From Rhodoferax sp. (lineage in GTDB: Bacteria > Pseudomonadota > Gammaproteobacteria > Burkholderiales > Burkholderiaceae_C): a DNA stretch of 59,298 bases. The position numbers and the translations under genes were made by a program. The notes under the pieces are model-generated. The model saw only the letters and a program-made list of their open reading frames with translations. It had not been told where the DNA came from and made no database searches. Shown piece after piece: positions 37,170 to 46,814 of this stretch. The stretch lies in assembly GCF_030646845.1 (NCBI RefSeq), contig NZ_JAUSLE010000068.1, positions 1-59,298 of the forward strand, given 5' to 3'. Each line of letters opens with the position of its first letter. Position 1 is the first letter of the stretch.

Positions 37170-38305
37170 ACTCCGGGCCGCAAGGCGGGCCGCGCCGCCG
37201 ACAAGTCCTCGGCGCGCACACCCAACGCCACGATGGCCGGCGGCAGCGGCAAGCCGCGCACCAGGGCCGCGGCGAGTTCACCCAGCGCCGGGGCGGTCTG
37301 GATGCCGTAGCCGCCCTGCCCCGCCAGCCAGAAAAAACCAGGTGCCTCGGGTGCGAAGCCGGCAACCGGCGTCTTGTCGGCCACAAAGGAGCGCAGACCG
37401 GCCCATTGGCGCCGAACTTTCGGAAAAGTCATGGTGGTGGCGCGCTCCAGCCGGTCCACCGCAATCGCCACATCCAGCTCTTCGGGTTGCACGTCCTGCG
37501 GCGCCACCGGGTCTGCATTGGCCGGCGAGGCCAGCAGCACCCCGGCATCGGGTTTGAAATAGAAACTCTCGTCGGCATCGATCACCAGCGGCCAGCCACT
37601 GATGTCGGTATCAGGCGGTGCATCAGAAATAAACGCCGTGCGGCGCCTGGGTACCAGCCCCACGGGCGCCACCCCGGCCAGTAGCGCCAACTCATCGCAC
37701 CAGGCACCCGCCGCGTTGATGAGTATCGGAGCGCAAAAACGCCCGGCAGCGGTCTGCACGCACCAGACGTCGCCCTCGCGCCGGATCTGTGTGACCCCCG
37801 CCTGACACACCAGCTGCAGGCCAGCATTTTTGGCGCTGCGCAGAAAACCCTGGTGAATGGCGTGCACGTCCATGTCCATCGCGTCGGGCTCGTATACGGC
37901 GTAGACAGCGGCCTCGGGGCGCAGCACCGGCACCCGGCGCAGGATCTGCTCTTGCGTCCACCACTCAATATTGGGCACCAATGCCTGCATGCTGCGCCAG
38001 GCCTCGCGCAACGGGTCATGATGGGCGGCGCCGCCCACGGTCAGCGCGCCGCGCGGCGTCAGCAAGGGGTAGGGAGAAAAGCCGTCGGGCGGATGAAAAT
38101 AGAACGCCCTGGAAGCCGTGGTCAGGGCGCGCACGGTGGCGTTGCCATAGGTCTCGGAATACATGGCGGCCGAGCGCCCGGTGGCGTGGTAGCCCGGCTG
38201 TGTTTCGCGCTCCAGCATGATGACTCTGGCGTGCGGCGCCAGGGAGTGGGCCGCGGAGGCACCGGCCATGCCGGCGCCGATGATGAGAATGTCTGTGGTT
38301 TGCAT
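37166..38305 (-). CDS. FAD-dependent oxidoreductase (DAO family)
   Basis: A 379-residue D-amino-acid-oxidase/glycerol-3-phosphate-dehydrogenase-type flavoprotein. The FAD Rossmann motif is ILIIGAGMAGASAAHSLA, then ATGRSAAMYSETYGN, INAAGAWCDELA and the C-terminal GQGGYGIQTAPALGELAA. Likely oxidises an amino or hydroxy acid; the substrate is unknown. It is convergent with the PFK gene and the two stops share a CTAG. Divergent from the lactate dehydrogenase-like gene. Confidence 0.88.
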   Translation of the reverse strand: MQTTDILIIGAGMAGASAAHSLAPHARVIMLERETQPGYHATGRSAAMYSETYGNATVRALTTASRAFYFHPPDGFSPYPLLTPRGALTVGGAAHHDPLREAWRSMQALVPNIEWWTQEQILRRVPVLRPEAAVYAVYEPDAMDMDVHAIHQGFLRSAKNAGLQLVCQAGVTQIRREGDVWCVQTAAGRFCAPILINAAGAWCDELALLAGVAPVGLVPRRRTAFISDAPPDTDISGWPLVIDADESFYFKPDAGVLLASPANADPVAPQDVQPEELDVAIAVDRLERATTMTFPKVRRQWAGLRSFVADKTPVAGFAPEAPGFFWLAGQGGYGIQTAPALGELAAALVRGLPLPPAIVALGVRAEDLSAARPALRPGV

Positions 38306-38495
38306 GGGAATGGGGAATCAGGACGGCAAGGGTTTGGTTCAGATTGTCACCAATCCCAATGGACCGTGCCACACGCCGCCGCCGTTCAGGCCGCTGCGCC
38401 ACCCGGAAGCAATTTATTTCAATCCTCCGCCACCAGATTTCACGCCCGGCACGCCGTCCACCCCTTACCATGCACACAAATAACAGGAGACCTTC

Positions 38496-39650
38496 ATGCC
38501 CGTGATCACCAACATCGAAGACCTGCGCGTGCTGGCGCAAAAGCGGGTGCCCCGCATGTTCTACGACTATGCCGACTCCGGCTCGTGGACCGAGAGCACC
38601 TACCGCGCCAACGAGGCCGATTTCCAGAAGATCAAGCTGCGCCAGCGCGTGGCCGTCAACATGGAAAACCGCAGCACCCGCACCACGATGATTGGGCAGG
38701 ATGTGGCGATGCCGGTGGCCATTGCGCCTACCGGCCTGACCGGCATGCAGCATGCCGACGGCGAGATTCTGGGGGCCAAGGCGGCCAAGCGATTCGGCAT
38801 TCCCTTCACGCTCTCGACCATGAGCATCTGCTCGATTGAAGACGTGGCGGCGGAGACCGGCCGCCACCCGTTCTGGTTTCAACTCTATGTGATGAAGGAC
38901 CGGGGTTTCATCGAACGACTGATCGAGCGCGCCAAGGCCGCCAACTGCTCGGCACTGGTGCTCACGCTGGATCTGCAAATCCTGGGGCAACGTCACAAGG
39001 ACCTCAAGAACGGTCTCTCTGCGCCGCCCAAACCCACCCTGGCCAACATGATCAACCTGGCCACCAAATTGCGCTGGTGTCTGGGCATGGCAGGCACCAA
39101 GCGGCGCCAGTTCGGCAACATTGTGGGCCACGTCAAGGGCGTCGACGACATGGGCAACCTGGGGGCCTGGACCGCGCAGCAATTCGACCCGGCGCTCAAC
39201 TGGGGCGATGTGGAGTGGATCAAAAAGCTTTGGGGCGGCAAGCTGATTCTCAAAGGCATTCAGGACGTGGAAGACGCGCGCCTGGCCGTCAATTCCGGCG
39301 CCGATGCTCTGATCGTCTCCAACCACGGCGGGCGCCAGCTCGACGGGGCCGAGTCCTCCATCCGCGCCTTGCCGCAGATTGTGGAGGCGGTTGGCAAGGA
39401 CATTGAAGTGCACATGGACGGCGGCATCCGCAGCGGGCAAGACGTGCTCAAGGCCCGCGCGCTGGGGGCGCAGGGCACCTACATCGGCCGCGCTTTCCTC
39501 TACGGCCTGGGCGCCATGGGCGAAGAAGGCGTGGACAAGGTGCTGGAGCTCATCCACCGCGAGCTGGACCTGACCATGGCCTTTTGCGGCCACACCAATA
39601 TCAAGACGGTGGACAAGGGCATCTTGTTGCCCGGCACTTACCCTACTTGA
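38496..39650 (+). CDS. FMN-dependent alpha-hydroxy-acid dehydrogenase (LldD-like)
   Basis: A 384-residue member of the L-lactate dehydrogenase/glycolate oxidase family. PVAIAPTGLTGMQHADGE and LTLDLQILGQRHKDLKNGL bind FMN; the catalytic His is in SNHGGRQLDG; DGGIRSGQDVLKARALGA is the FMN phosphate site. The likely role is respiratory oxidation of L-lactate or a related acid. An AGGAG site precedes the ATG. The 190 bases upstream hold divergent promoters but no gene. Confidence 0.92.
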   Translation: MPVITNIEDLRVLAQKRVPRMFYDYADSGSWTESTYRANEADFQKIKLRQRVAVNMENRSTRTTMIGQDVAMPVAIAPTGLTGMQHADGEILGAKAAKRFGIPFTLSTMSICSIEDVAAETGRHPFWFQLYVMKDRGFIERLIERAKAANCSALVLTLDLQILGQRHKDLKNGLSAPPKPTLANMINLATKLRWCLGMAGTKRRQFGNIVGHVKGVDDMGNLGAWTAQQFDPALNWGDVEWIKKLWGGKLILKGIQDVEDARLAVNSGADALIVSNHGGRQLDGAESSIRALPQIVEAVGKDIEVHMDGGIRSGQDVLKARALGAQGTYIGRAFLYGLGAMGEEGVDKVLELIHRELDLTMAFCGHTNIKTVDKGILLPGTYPT

Positions 39651-40251
39651 TTCCCGGTTGACCTGGATTGACCAACAAGCCAGGAGTTACCACGAAAGCC
39701 GCCGCCTCAGTCGTGAGCTGGTAGCGGCGCGCAATCCAGTGGTCAAGCGACAGCCTTCCAGGCCCATGCGCCATCAGGTACAAGAGAACGGCTGCCCATG
39801 TGCCATGGGTGGGGTAGGCATCCGGATACACAAATATCTGGATGGTCAGCGTCATCCCCAACAATGCCAGGGCAGACATGCGGGTGGCGAGCCCGAGCAG
39901 GATCATCACCGGGAACAAGTGTTCGGCAAATGCCGCCATCGGTGCCGCGATTTCGGGAGCAATCAGGGGAAGGCGGTATTCCTCCTTGAACAGTGCGACG
40001 ACTGAATCAGACAGACGCGGCCACCCCAGTGTGAAATCCCCGCTCACGATATCGATCGAGAGCCCCTGTATCTTTGTTTGTCCGGACTTCCAGAACACCG
40101 CTGCAATCGAGAAGCGGGCAACGAAGGCGACAAGGGAATTGGGTATGTGCGTGCAAATGGCGATGAAGCTGCGTATCAGGCCCGCTATTCCCGGTATCGA
40201 AAGCGCTTCGCCGGCATCAGTCGTGCCTGATTTTTCAGTGCGTGTGTTCAT
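39643..40251 (-). CDS. DoxX-family membrane protein of the bufferin operon
   Basis: A 202-residue protein with four hydrophobic segments and the DoxX signature (VARFSIAAVFWKSGQTKIQG, then FAEHLFPVMILLGLATR). DoxX proteins accompany DUF692/DUF2063/DUF2282 gene sets (HvfE/GigD), perhaps for electron transfer. The start overlaps the bufC stop as ATGA, so it is translationally coupled. Its 3' end overlaps that of the convergent LldD-like gene by eight bases. Confidence 0.85.
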   Translation of the reverse strand: MNTRTEKSGTTDAGEALSIPGIAGLIRSFIAICTHIPNSLVAFVARFSIAAVFWKSGQTKIQGLSIDIVSGDFTLGWPRLSDSVVALFKEEYRLPLIAPEIAAPMAAFAEHLFPVMILLGLATRMSALALLGMTLTIQIFVYPDAYPTHGTWAAVLLYLMAHGPGRLSLDHWIARRYQLTTEAAAFVVTPGLLVNPGQPGIK

Positions 40252-41021
40252 GATGGTTGTCTCACCGTTGTGATGTCGGTAATGAGCTGCAGGCGGATGA
40301 GCATCGCTATCGTGTTGACCAGATCAAATTCGTGATCTCCGCTGCTTGCGGTACTCGCGGCCCCGGCCAGGGTCTCACCCATTTGCAGTGACTTGACAAA
40401 CTGTCCTGCCCCTGCGGGCAATTCCACGGTATCGACCTCCAGTTCATTCCTGAACACCAGCGCCGTCTGGGCTGCCGCAGGATCGACCGAAGAAATGCAC
40501 AGCGCCCCCTGATGCGCTGCCCATAGCGAAAAAACGGCGAACCGTGACGCGATCACATGAACCGAGGGGTGCAAGACCAGTCGCAGCGACATGAGGCGCT
40601 GGGGATCGGACAACGCAGCTTGCAGGGCTTCGGGCGGTACAGGGGGCACGTCGGCGGCGTGACAAGCCATCACCCGACCCATTTCCAGACGTGCCACGTC
40701 TGCCAGATAGGGCACTGACATCGCCGGTGGAAAGGACCCCACGAAATCGGCGAAGGAGCCCCCGTAATAGGCCATGATGCGCGAGCGAGGCGGGCTTGCC
40801 TGTACAAAAACCCTGGCCATCGCCCGGAAAAACTCTACCCCCACCAGCTCCTGCACGGTGGGAAAGGTGTCAGCCAGGGCATCGATCAAGGACACCGTCA
40901 CATTGTTGCGATACACCGCAAACCGGACTTCGGGGTCAGAGCCGTTCCAGGTCTTCAAGCCACCGGGGCAAGCCAGCTCGGGGTTCAGCAAGGCCTGGGC
41001 AAAGGGGGTCTGGCTGTTCAT
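40248..41021 (-). CDS. bufC: BufC/HvfC-like DUF2063 protein
   Basis: A 257-residue protein. The DUF2063 N-terminal domain contains [45 protein letters not shown] and [14 protein letters not shown]-terminal domain contacts the RiPP precursor in related systems. It serves as partner of the MNIO enzyme (recognition subunit). ATGA overlaps join it to bufB upstream and doxX downstream. The name is by family and operon context, not by direct proof. Confidence 0.85.
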   Translation of the reverse strand: MNSQTPFAQALLNPELACPGGLKTWNGSDPEVRFAVYRNNVTVSLIDALADTFPTVQELVGVEFFRAMARVFVQASPPRSRIMAYYGGSFADFVGSFPPAMSVPYLADVARLEMGRVMACHAADVPPVPPEALQAALSDPQRLMSLRLVLHPSVHVIASRFAVFSLWAAHQGALCISSVDPAAAQTALVFRNELEVDTVELPAGAGQFVKSLQMGETLAGAASTASSGDHEFDLVNTIAMLIRLQLITDITTVRQPS

Positions 41022-41944
41022 GTGGTGACCGCCATCCGGGGTCCGTCTGACCCTGGCGTTGTCAGGCGCGGCAACGCGCGCAATTGCTGGTCCGCCACGC
41101 AGGCCTCGGCAAACAAGACCGGCCAGCCAGGCACATCATTGTCACGCTCGATCAAAGTCGCCACTGCGCCCGCCAGTTCCAGCGTGAAGGCGTACAGGTC
41201 CCATACCGCCTGCGCAACAGGGGAACCGTGGCTGTCAATCAGCAGACGATCGCCATGGCCGTCTTGCTGCTCGGCAAAACCTGCCAGGTGAATCTGTCCG
41301 ACCTGCGCCAGCGGCAACGACCGGATGTAAGCCCGTGCATCGCGCTGGTGATTGACGCTGCAAACATAAACATTGTTCACATCGAGCAGCAGTCCACAGC
41401 CGGTTCGACGTACGACCTCACTCAGAAAGGCCGCTTCATCCATGGACGAGCCTTCAAACTCCACATAGGTGGCCGGATTCTCCAGCAGCATGCGGCGCTT
41501 GAGGTGCGACTGCACCTGGTCAATATGGTCACACACGCGACGCAGCGTCTGGTCGGTGTAGGGAATGGGCAAGAGATCATTCAGAAACGTATCGCCATGG
41601 GTAGACCAGGCAAGGTGCTCCGAGAAGGATTGCGGCTGATAGCGGTCCAGCAGGGTTGCCAGCGCATCAAGATGTCCGCGATCCAGCGGGGCGTCTGCCC
41701 CAATGGAAAGACCGACGCCGTGCACCGAGAGCGCATGGCGTTCCCGGATGCGGGTGAGGTAATGGTGGAAAGGCCCGCCGGCGACCATGTAGTTCTCGGC
41801 ATGAACTTCGAAGAAACCGATATCGGGCTGCGTCTCCAGGATTTCCTGAAAATGAGCCGGCTTCAAACCCACGCCGGCCCGGGTTGGCAGGGCGTGAGAC
41901 GGAGCACCCGGGGGCTGCCATAGCAGGTCAATTCGGTCTGGCAT
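41018..41944 (-). CDS. bufB: BufB-like multinuclear non-haem iron oxidase (DUF692/MNIO)
   Basis: A 308-residue TIM-barrel protein of DUF692. Metal-ligand stretches typical of the family are [72 protein letters not shown] and [13 protein letters not shown] enzymes use two or three irons and oxygen to modify cysteines of precursor peptides; for bufferins the known product is a thiooxazole. It starts 29 bases after bufA and is coupled to bufC. Confidence 0.9.
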   Translation of the reverse strand: MPDRIDLLWQPPGAPSHALPTRAGVGLKPAHFQEILETQPDIGFFEVHAENYMVAGGPFHHYLTRIRERHALSVHGVGLSIGADAPLDRGHLDALATLLDRYQPQSFSEHLAWSTHGDTFLNDLLPIPYTDQTLRRVCDHIDQVQSHLKRRMLLENPATYVEFEGSSMDEAAFLSEVVRRTGCGLLLDVNNVYVCSVNHQRDARAYIRSLPLAQVGQIHLAGFAEQQDGHGDRLLIDSHGSPVAQAVWDLYAFTLELAGAVATLIERDNDVPGWPVLFAEACVADQQLRALPRLTTPGSDGPRMAVTT

Positions 41945-41973
41945 GCCAGGTGCTCCGTTGTTGCGTCAAAGAA

Positions 41974-42288
41974 TCAGGCTTTGACTTCCTTGAACTCCTT
42001 CAACTGACCGAAGCCGGTTGGGGAAGTCTTTGACACCGTCTTTTCGCAGGTACCCTTTGGAACCATCGACCAGGCGTTGCCCTGGTAGTCGATTTTTGAA
42101 GTTCCGGCGCAGGTTGATCCTGCACCCGCCTTGCAGTCATTCTTGCCTTTCAGGGCCACGCCGAAGCAGTGTTCCTTGTCGGCTGGTTGAGCGGCAGCGG
42201 GCGTTGCGGCAATGGTCAGGGCGGCGCTCATGGCCAATGCCAAGGCGGCGGCAGAGGCGTAGCGAGAGGTGGTGGTCTGGTTTTTCAT
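41974..42288 (-). CDS. bufA: Bufferin-type RiPP precursor (DUF2282)
   Basis: A 104-residue precursor with an unusually long N-terminal signal peptide (about 33 residues, cleavage near AAA-QP). The mature part has four cysteines (41, 52, 60, 81) in the patterns [21 protein letters not shown] and KGTC, as in DUF2282 bufferins. The signal peptide suggests export after modification, and the product is expected to chelate copper in the periplasm. The ATG at 42288 follows AAGGA. The start at 42414 is not supported. An ECF-like promoter lies 77 bases upstream. Confidence 0.88.
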   Translation of the reverse strand: MKNQTTTSRYASAAALALAMSAALTIAATPAAAQPADKEHCFGVALKGKNDCKAGAGSTCAGTSKIDYQGNAWSMVPKGTCEKTVSKTSPTGFGQLKEFKEVKA

Positions 42289-42364
42289 TTCAATGTGTCC
42301 TTCAAGAAGTAAAACGTGGGCTAAGGGCAGCACGGAACGCAGTTTTTGTTCTATGCTGCACCAG

Positions 42365-42393
42365 TAGTCGCAGGACCTCCCTGGTTTCTTACA
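42365..42393 (-). promoter_or_regulatory. Candidate ECF-sigma promoter of the buf operon
   Basis: On the minus strand TGTAAGA (42393-42387), a 16-base spacer and CGACTA (42370-42365). The form GTAA...N16...CGA resembles ECF-sigma promoters that drive related DUF2282 operons in other proteobacteria. No ECF sigma gene is in the window. Confidence 0.45.
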
Positions 42394-42442
42394 TCCGGAA
42401 CCGCTGTCTTGCACAAATACTTGCGAATTTCAGGCACGCAGC

Positions 42443-43138
42443 ATGACAATCAAAGCGCTCACCTTCGATACTGGCGGAACCATCCTGGACTGGCACAGTG
42501 GCGTCTGCAGCGCATTCCAGCGGATCGGTGAACGCCACGGTATTTCGCTCGACTGGCACACGGTGACGAACGACTACCGGCGCCTGGCCATGAAAGGCAT
42601 CGTAGGACAAGTCCAGCCTGCGTTCAACATGGACGACGTGCATCGCGCTGCGCTGGACGAGGTGTTGTCGAACTACAGCCTGCAGCAATTGGGTCCCCAA
42701 GACCGCTGGCAGATTTTTCATGCGTGGCACGAGCTGACAGTCTGGCCGGATTTCCCGGCCGCATTGGCCCGTATTCGGCAGAAACTTCCCGCCATTTCGT
42801 TCACAATGCTGCCGCTGTCTCTGGTCCTGGATGTTTCCCGCAAGAACAATCTGTACTGGGATGCGGTCATCTCATGCGAGATGATTGGTGTCTACAAACC
42901 GCACCCAGAAGCCTATTTGAAAGCGGCGCAATGGTTGGGGATGGCTCCGGCAGAGATTCTGATGGTCGCCTGCCACAACTTCGATCTGAACGCAGCCCGC
43001 TCCTGCGGTTTCAAAACAGCCTTTGTTCGCAGACCGGACGAATGGGGGCCGCAGGGCCCACCCGATCCCACACCCCATCCCGACTGCGACATTGTGGTCG
43101 ACGGGTTTGATGCGCTGGCTGACAAATTGGGACTGTGA
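42443..43138 (+). CDS. HAD-superfamily hydrolase (haloacid-dehalogenase-like)
   Basis: A 231-residue HAD protein close to type II 2-haloacid dehalogenases in layout. Motif I is FDTGGTILDW (nucleophile Asp9), the motif III Lys region is GVYKPHPEAYLKAA and motif IV is MVACHNFDLNAARSCGF. In motif II the usual Ser/Thr-Asn is read as TMLPLSL, so substrate class is unclear. It is divergent from the buf operon. It ends one base before the end of the convergent Pat gene. Confidence 0.85.
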   Translation: MTIKALTFDTGGTILDWHSGVCSAFQRIGERHGISLDWHTVTNDYRRLAMKGIVGQVQPAFNMDDVHRAALDEVLSNYSLQQLGPQDRWQIFHAWHELTVWPDFPAALARIRQKLPAISFTMLPLSLVLDVSRKNNLYWDAVISCEMIGVYKPHPEAYLKAAQWLGMAPAEILMVACHNFDLNAARSCGFKTAFVRRPDEWGPQGPPDPTPHPDCDIVVDGFDALADKLGL

Positions 43139-43139
43139 G

Positions 43140-45818
43140 CTACAGCTGGTGCGTCACCAGCTTGAAATCGGCGTCTTCATCAAACCGTTTGACCGTGAAG
43201 CCCAGGCCCCGCATCAGCTTGAGCATGGTGGGGTTGTTGGCCAACACCAGGCCTTCAATCTCGGTCAAGCCTTTTTCGCGGGCGAAGTCCATGATGGACA
43301 GCATCAGGCGCGAGCCCAGGCCCCGGCCCTTGAAGTCATCCGCGACCACCAGAGAAAACTCGCAGCTGGCGCGGTCCGGGTTGGTGATGTAGCGCGACAC
43401 GCCCACGATACGGGCCGACTCCGTGGCCGCGCCGTCGGCACCCACGCGCCGTTCCCGGTACACGGCGACCAGCGCCATTTCGCGGTCGTAGTCAATCAGG
43501 GTGAAGCGCGAGAGCATGGTGGCCGGCAGCTCCTGCATGCTGGAGACAAAGCGGAAGTAGCGGCTCTCGGGCGACAGGTTGCGCACGAACTCCTGCAGCA
43601 TGGTCGCGTCGTCCGGGTGGACCGGGCGCACGGTGTATTCGCCGCCGCCCTGGAGCGGCCACACCTGTTCATGCTGCGAGGGATACGGCAGGATCGCCAG
43701 GTGGTTGTAGTGCCGCGCTGAAGGCGGCGCGGTGTCGATGACGATGCGCGCATCCACCGCCCCCGCGCCGGACTCGTCCACGATGATGGGGTTGTTGTCC
43801 ATCTCGCGCAATTGGGGCAGTTCGCACACCATTTCAGACACCCGCAGCAGCACCTGCTCCAGCGCCTCCATGTTCACCGCCGCCGCGCCGCGCCACTCAC
43901 CCAGCGTCTCGGCCACGCGGGACCGGTCAATCAGCGAGCGTGCCAGAAACTGGTTCAGGGGCGGCAGCTCCATGGCGCGGTCGTTCATCAGCTCGATCAT
44001 GGTGCCGCCCGCGCCAAACGCAATCACCGGGCCGAAAGGTTCATCCGTCACCAGGCCAATGTAGATTTCGCGGCCGCGCTTCTTGCTGGCCATGTTCTGG
44101 ATCGTGACGCCATTGATGCGCGCGCCGGGCTGCAACCTGGCCACCGCCTGCATCATCTCCAGGTAGGCGTCACGCACGCCCACGGCGCCCTGCACATTGA
44201 GCGCCACGCCCTGCACGTCGGATTTGTGGCTGATGTCGGGCGAGTCAATCTTGAGCGCCACCGGGAAACCCAGCTGCGTCGCGATCATGATCGCTTCGGT
44301 CACGGTGCGCGCCAGGATGGTCTTGGTCACCGGAATGTGAAACGCCGCCAGCAGCGCCTTGGATTCCATCTCGGTCAGCACCTTGCGGCGCTCGGCCAGC
44401 ACGCTCTCGATCAGCATGCGGGCGCCCTCCACGTCGGGCTTGGCCAGATCGGACAGCGGTGGTGGCGTCTGCTGCAGCAGCTGCTGGTTCTGGTAGAACG
44501 AGGCGATGTTGCCAAACGCACCCACCGCCGCCTCCGGCGTGCGAAAGGTGGGAATGGCGGCCGCGTTCAGGATCAGCCGTGCTTCACCCACACTGGCATC
44601 GCCCATCAGGCAGGTCAGCAGGGGTTTGCCCAGCTGCTTGTTGAGGTCCGCCAGCGCGCTGGCGACGGTCACACTGTTGGTGCCGATCTTGGGTGAATAG
44701 ATCGCCAGCACGCCATCGACCTGGGGCGCCTTCACGGCCGCTTCAACCGCCGCCTTGAAGTGCTCGGGCCCGGCTTCCTCCGAGACATCGATCAGGTCGC
44801 ACAGCGACGCCAGCGGTGGCAGTTGCGGCTGCAAGGCCTGGGCCTGTCCGGGCGTGAGGCTGGCCAGCTGCAGGTTGATTTCACTGACCCAGTCCGCCGC
44901 CAGCACGCCCGGGCCGCCGCCGTTGGTGACAATCGCCAGCCGGCGCCCCACCGGCCGGTAGCGCGAGGCCAGACACTTGGCCGCGGAAAAGAGCTGCACA
45001 AACGAGCGCACCCGCACCGCCCCGGCGCGGCGCAAGGCGGCGTCAAACACATCGTCGCTGCCGACAATGCTGCCCGAATGGGTGAGCGCCGCGCGGTTGC
45101 CCGCTGATTTGCGGCCGGCCTTGAGCACCACCACCGGCTTGGCGTTGGCGGCGGCGCGCAGCGCGCTCATGAAGCGGCGCGCATTGCTGATGCCTTCCAG
45201 ATAAACCACGATGCTGTGGGTCTGCGCATCGGCCGCCAGGAAATCGAGCACCTGCGCCATATCGACGGCGGTGTTGGGCCCCAGCGAGACCACGGTGGAA
45301 AAGCCCACCGCGTTCTTTTGCGCCCAATCCAGAATGGACGACGTCAAGGCCCCCGACTGCGAGACCAGCGCCAGCGGACCGGGCGCGCACAGGGCGCCGG
45401 CCACGCTGGCATTGAGATTAAGGTGCGGACGCTGAAAACCCAGGCAATTGGGCCCCAGCAGATGAATGCCGTCGCGCCGCGCTATTTTGTGCAGGTCGGC
45501 GGCCAGGGTCGCGTCGATGCCGCTGGAGATCACCAGCGCCGCACGGCACTTGATGCGCCCGGCAATTTCCAGGGCCGCTGCCACCTCGGCCACGGGCAGC
45601 GCAATGATCGCCAGATCGGCCTGGGTGTGGGCGAGGTCGGCCAGCGTGCCGCTGTAGTGAATGTCCAGAAACACCAGCGTGCCGGTAAAACGCTGTGCCA
45701 CCAGCGCGTGGTGCAAAGCCTGCGCCTGGGCCGTCTGTGCGGCCGGGTCGTCCGGCTTGCCGGCAAAAACAGCAATGGAACGTGGCGAAAAAAGGGGCGT
45801 GAGGAAATGTTTGTCCAT
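43140..45818 (-). CDS. Pat/PatZ-type protein lysine acetyltransferase
   Basis: An 892-residue two-part protein. The N-terminal NDP-forming acyl-CoA synthetase-like part has a CoA-binding Rossmann fold (PLFSPRSIAVFAG), GPNCLGF, VSQSGALTSSILDWA and the ligase histidine loop ALTHSGSIVGSDD. An ATP-grasp part follows (LGFPVALKIDSPDISHKSD). The C-terminal GNAT domain (from about 720) has VADDFKGRGLGSRLM for acetyl-CoA. This is the architecture of Salmonella Pat, which acetylates acetyl-CoA synthetase. The start at 45818 (MDKHFLTPLF) replaces the much longer frame to 46820, which runs through ubiA on the other strand. Confidence 0.9.
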   Translation of the reverse strand: MDKHFLTPLFSPRSIAVFAGKPDDPAAQTAQAQALHHALVAQRFTGTLVFLDIHYSGTLADLAHTQADLAIIALPVAEVAAALEIAGRIKCRAALVISSGIDATLAADLHKIARRDGIHLLGPNCLGFQRPHLNLNASVAGALCAPGPLALVSQSGALTSSILDWAQKNAVGFSTVVSLGPNTAVDMAQVLDFLAADAQTHSIVVYLEGISNARRFMSALRAAANAKPVVVLKAGRKSAGNRAALTHSGSIVGSDDVFDAALRRAGAVRVRSFVQLFSAAKCLASRYRPVGRRLAIVTNGGGPGVLAADWVSEINLQLASLTPGQAQALQPQLPPLASLCDLIDVSEEAGPEHFKAAVEAAVKAPQVDGVLAIYSPKIGTNSVTVASALADLNKQLGKPLLTCLMGDASVGEARLILNAAAIPTFRTPEAAVGAFGNIASFYQNQQLLQQTPPPLSDLAKPDVEGARMLIESVLAERRKVLTEMESKALLAAFHIPVTKTILARTVTEAIMIATQLGFPVALKIDSPDISHKSDVQGVALNVQGAVGVRDAYLEMMQAVARLQPGARINGVTIQNMASKKRGREIYIGLVTDEPFGPVIAFGAGGTMIELMNDRAMELPPLNQFLARSLIDRSRVAETLGEWRGAAAVNMEALEQVLLRVSEMVCELPQLREMDNNPIIVDESGAGAVDARIVIDTAPPSARHYNHLAILPYPSQHEQVWPLQGGGEYTVRPVHPDDATMLQEFVRNLSPESRYFRFVSSMQELPATMLSRFTLIDYDREMALVAVYRERRVGADGAATESARIVGVSRYITNPDRASCEFSLVVADDFKGRGLGSRLMLSIMDFAREKGLTEIEGLVLANNPTMLKLMRGLGFTVKRFDEDADFKLVTHQL

Positions 45819-45920
45819 ACGGATCTCAATTGGCAAAGTGGTCGCAGGATGCCAGCTTAACCCGTCAACATGACGCATGCCTTGACTTGAGGCAACAGCG
45901 GTCCGCGCTATCCTCGTGGC

Positions 45921-46814
45921 ATGCACAAATTCTTTGTCTGGCTTGGGCCGGCGCGACTCCCCTTTTTGGTGCTGACGCCCGCCTGCATTCTGTTGGGCGT
46001 GGCCTGTGTGCAGTGGACACAGGGCCAGGTCAATCTGCAGGACGCGTTGCTGGTGCTGCTGGGTGCGGCGGCAGCCCACATCAGCGTCAATGCCTTCAAT
46101 GAATACCTGGATTTTCGCAGCGGGCTGGATGCCATGACGCAACGCACCCCCTTCAGCGGCGGCAGCGGCGTGCTGCCGGCGCACCCGGAGCTGGCGGGCA
46201 TCACCCTGGCGATGGCGATTGCCGGTCTGGGCAGTTGCGTCGCCATTGGCCTGTATTTCGTTGCGCTGCGCGGGCCGGTCCTGCTGCCGCTGGGCCTGGC
46301 CGGCGTGGCACTGGTGCTGGCCTACACGCCGTGGATCACGCGCCACCCGCTGCTGTGCCTGCTGGCACCCGGCCTGGGATTTGGCCCCCTGATGGTTCTG
46401 GGCACCCAGGTGGCACTGGCCGGGGAGTACTCGGCCACGGCCGCTGCGGCGTCGCTGGTGCCGTTTTTCCTGGTCAACAACCTGTTGCTGCTCAACCAGT
46501 TTCCGGACGCCGAGGCCGACCGCCAGGCGGGCCGCCGCCACCTGCTGATCACCTCGGGCCCTGCCGTGGCCGCGCGCTGGTATGCCGCTTTGACGCTGCT
46601 GGCCTTTGCCAGCCTGGCGCTGGGCGTGCTGATCGGCTGGCTGCCGACCGGCGCCCTGCTGGGCCTGCTGACGCTGGTGCTGGCGCTGCCCACCGTGCGT
46701 GAGGTGCTGGCGAACGCGCTGGATGTGGAGCGCCTGCTGCCGGCGATGGCGCGCAATGTACTGGTCTGCATCCTGACGCCAGTGCTGATGGCCGCCGGGA
46801 TGTGGATGTCGTGA
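45921..46814 (+). CDS. UbiA-family prenyltransferase
   Basis: A 297-residue integral membrane protein with about eight to nine hydrophobic segments. Two Asp-rich motifs bind Mg-prenyl-diphosphate: NAFNEYLDFRSGLD and NQFPDAEADRQAGRR. The layout is MenA-like (1,4-dihydroxy-2-naphthoate prenyltransferase), but the window gives no other menaquinone gene, so the acceptor is uncertain. It overlaps dinB by 4 or 13 bases depending on the dinB start. Confidence 0.87.
   Translation: MHKFFVWLGPARLPFLVLTPACILLGVACVQWTQGQVNLQDALLVLLGAAAAHISVNAFNEYLDFRSGLDAMTQRTPFSGGSGVLPAHPELAGITLAMAIAGLGSCVAIGLYFVALRGPVLLPLGLAGVALVLAYTPWITRHPLLCLLAPGLGFGPLMVLGTQVALAGEYSATAAAASLVPFFLVNNLLLLNQFPDAEADRQAGRRHLLITSGPAVAARWYAALTLLAFASLALGVLIGWLPTGALLGLLTLVLALPTVREVLANALDVERLLPAMARNVLVCILTPVLMAAGMWMS

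Noticed and set aside
38306..39593. Minus-strand open frame spanning the LldD-like gene
   Set aside because: Shadow frame; the plus strand encodes a complete FMN dehydrogenase with all motifs.
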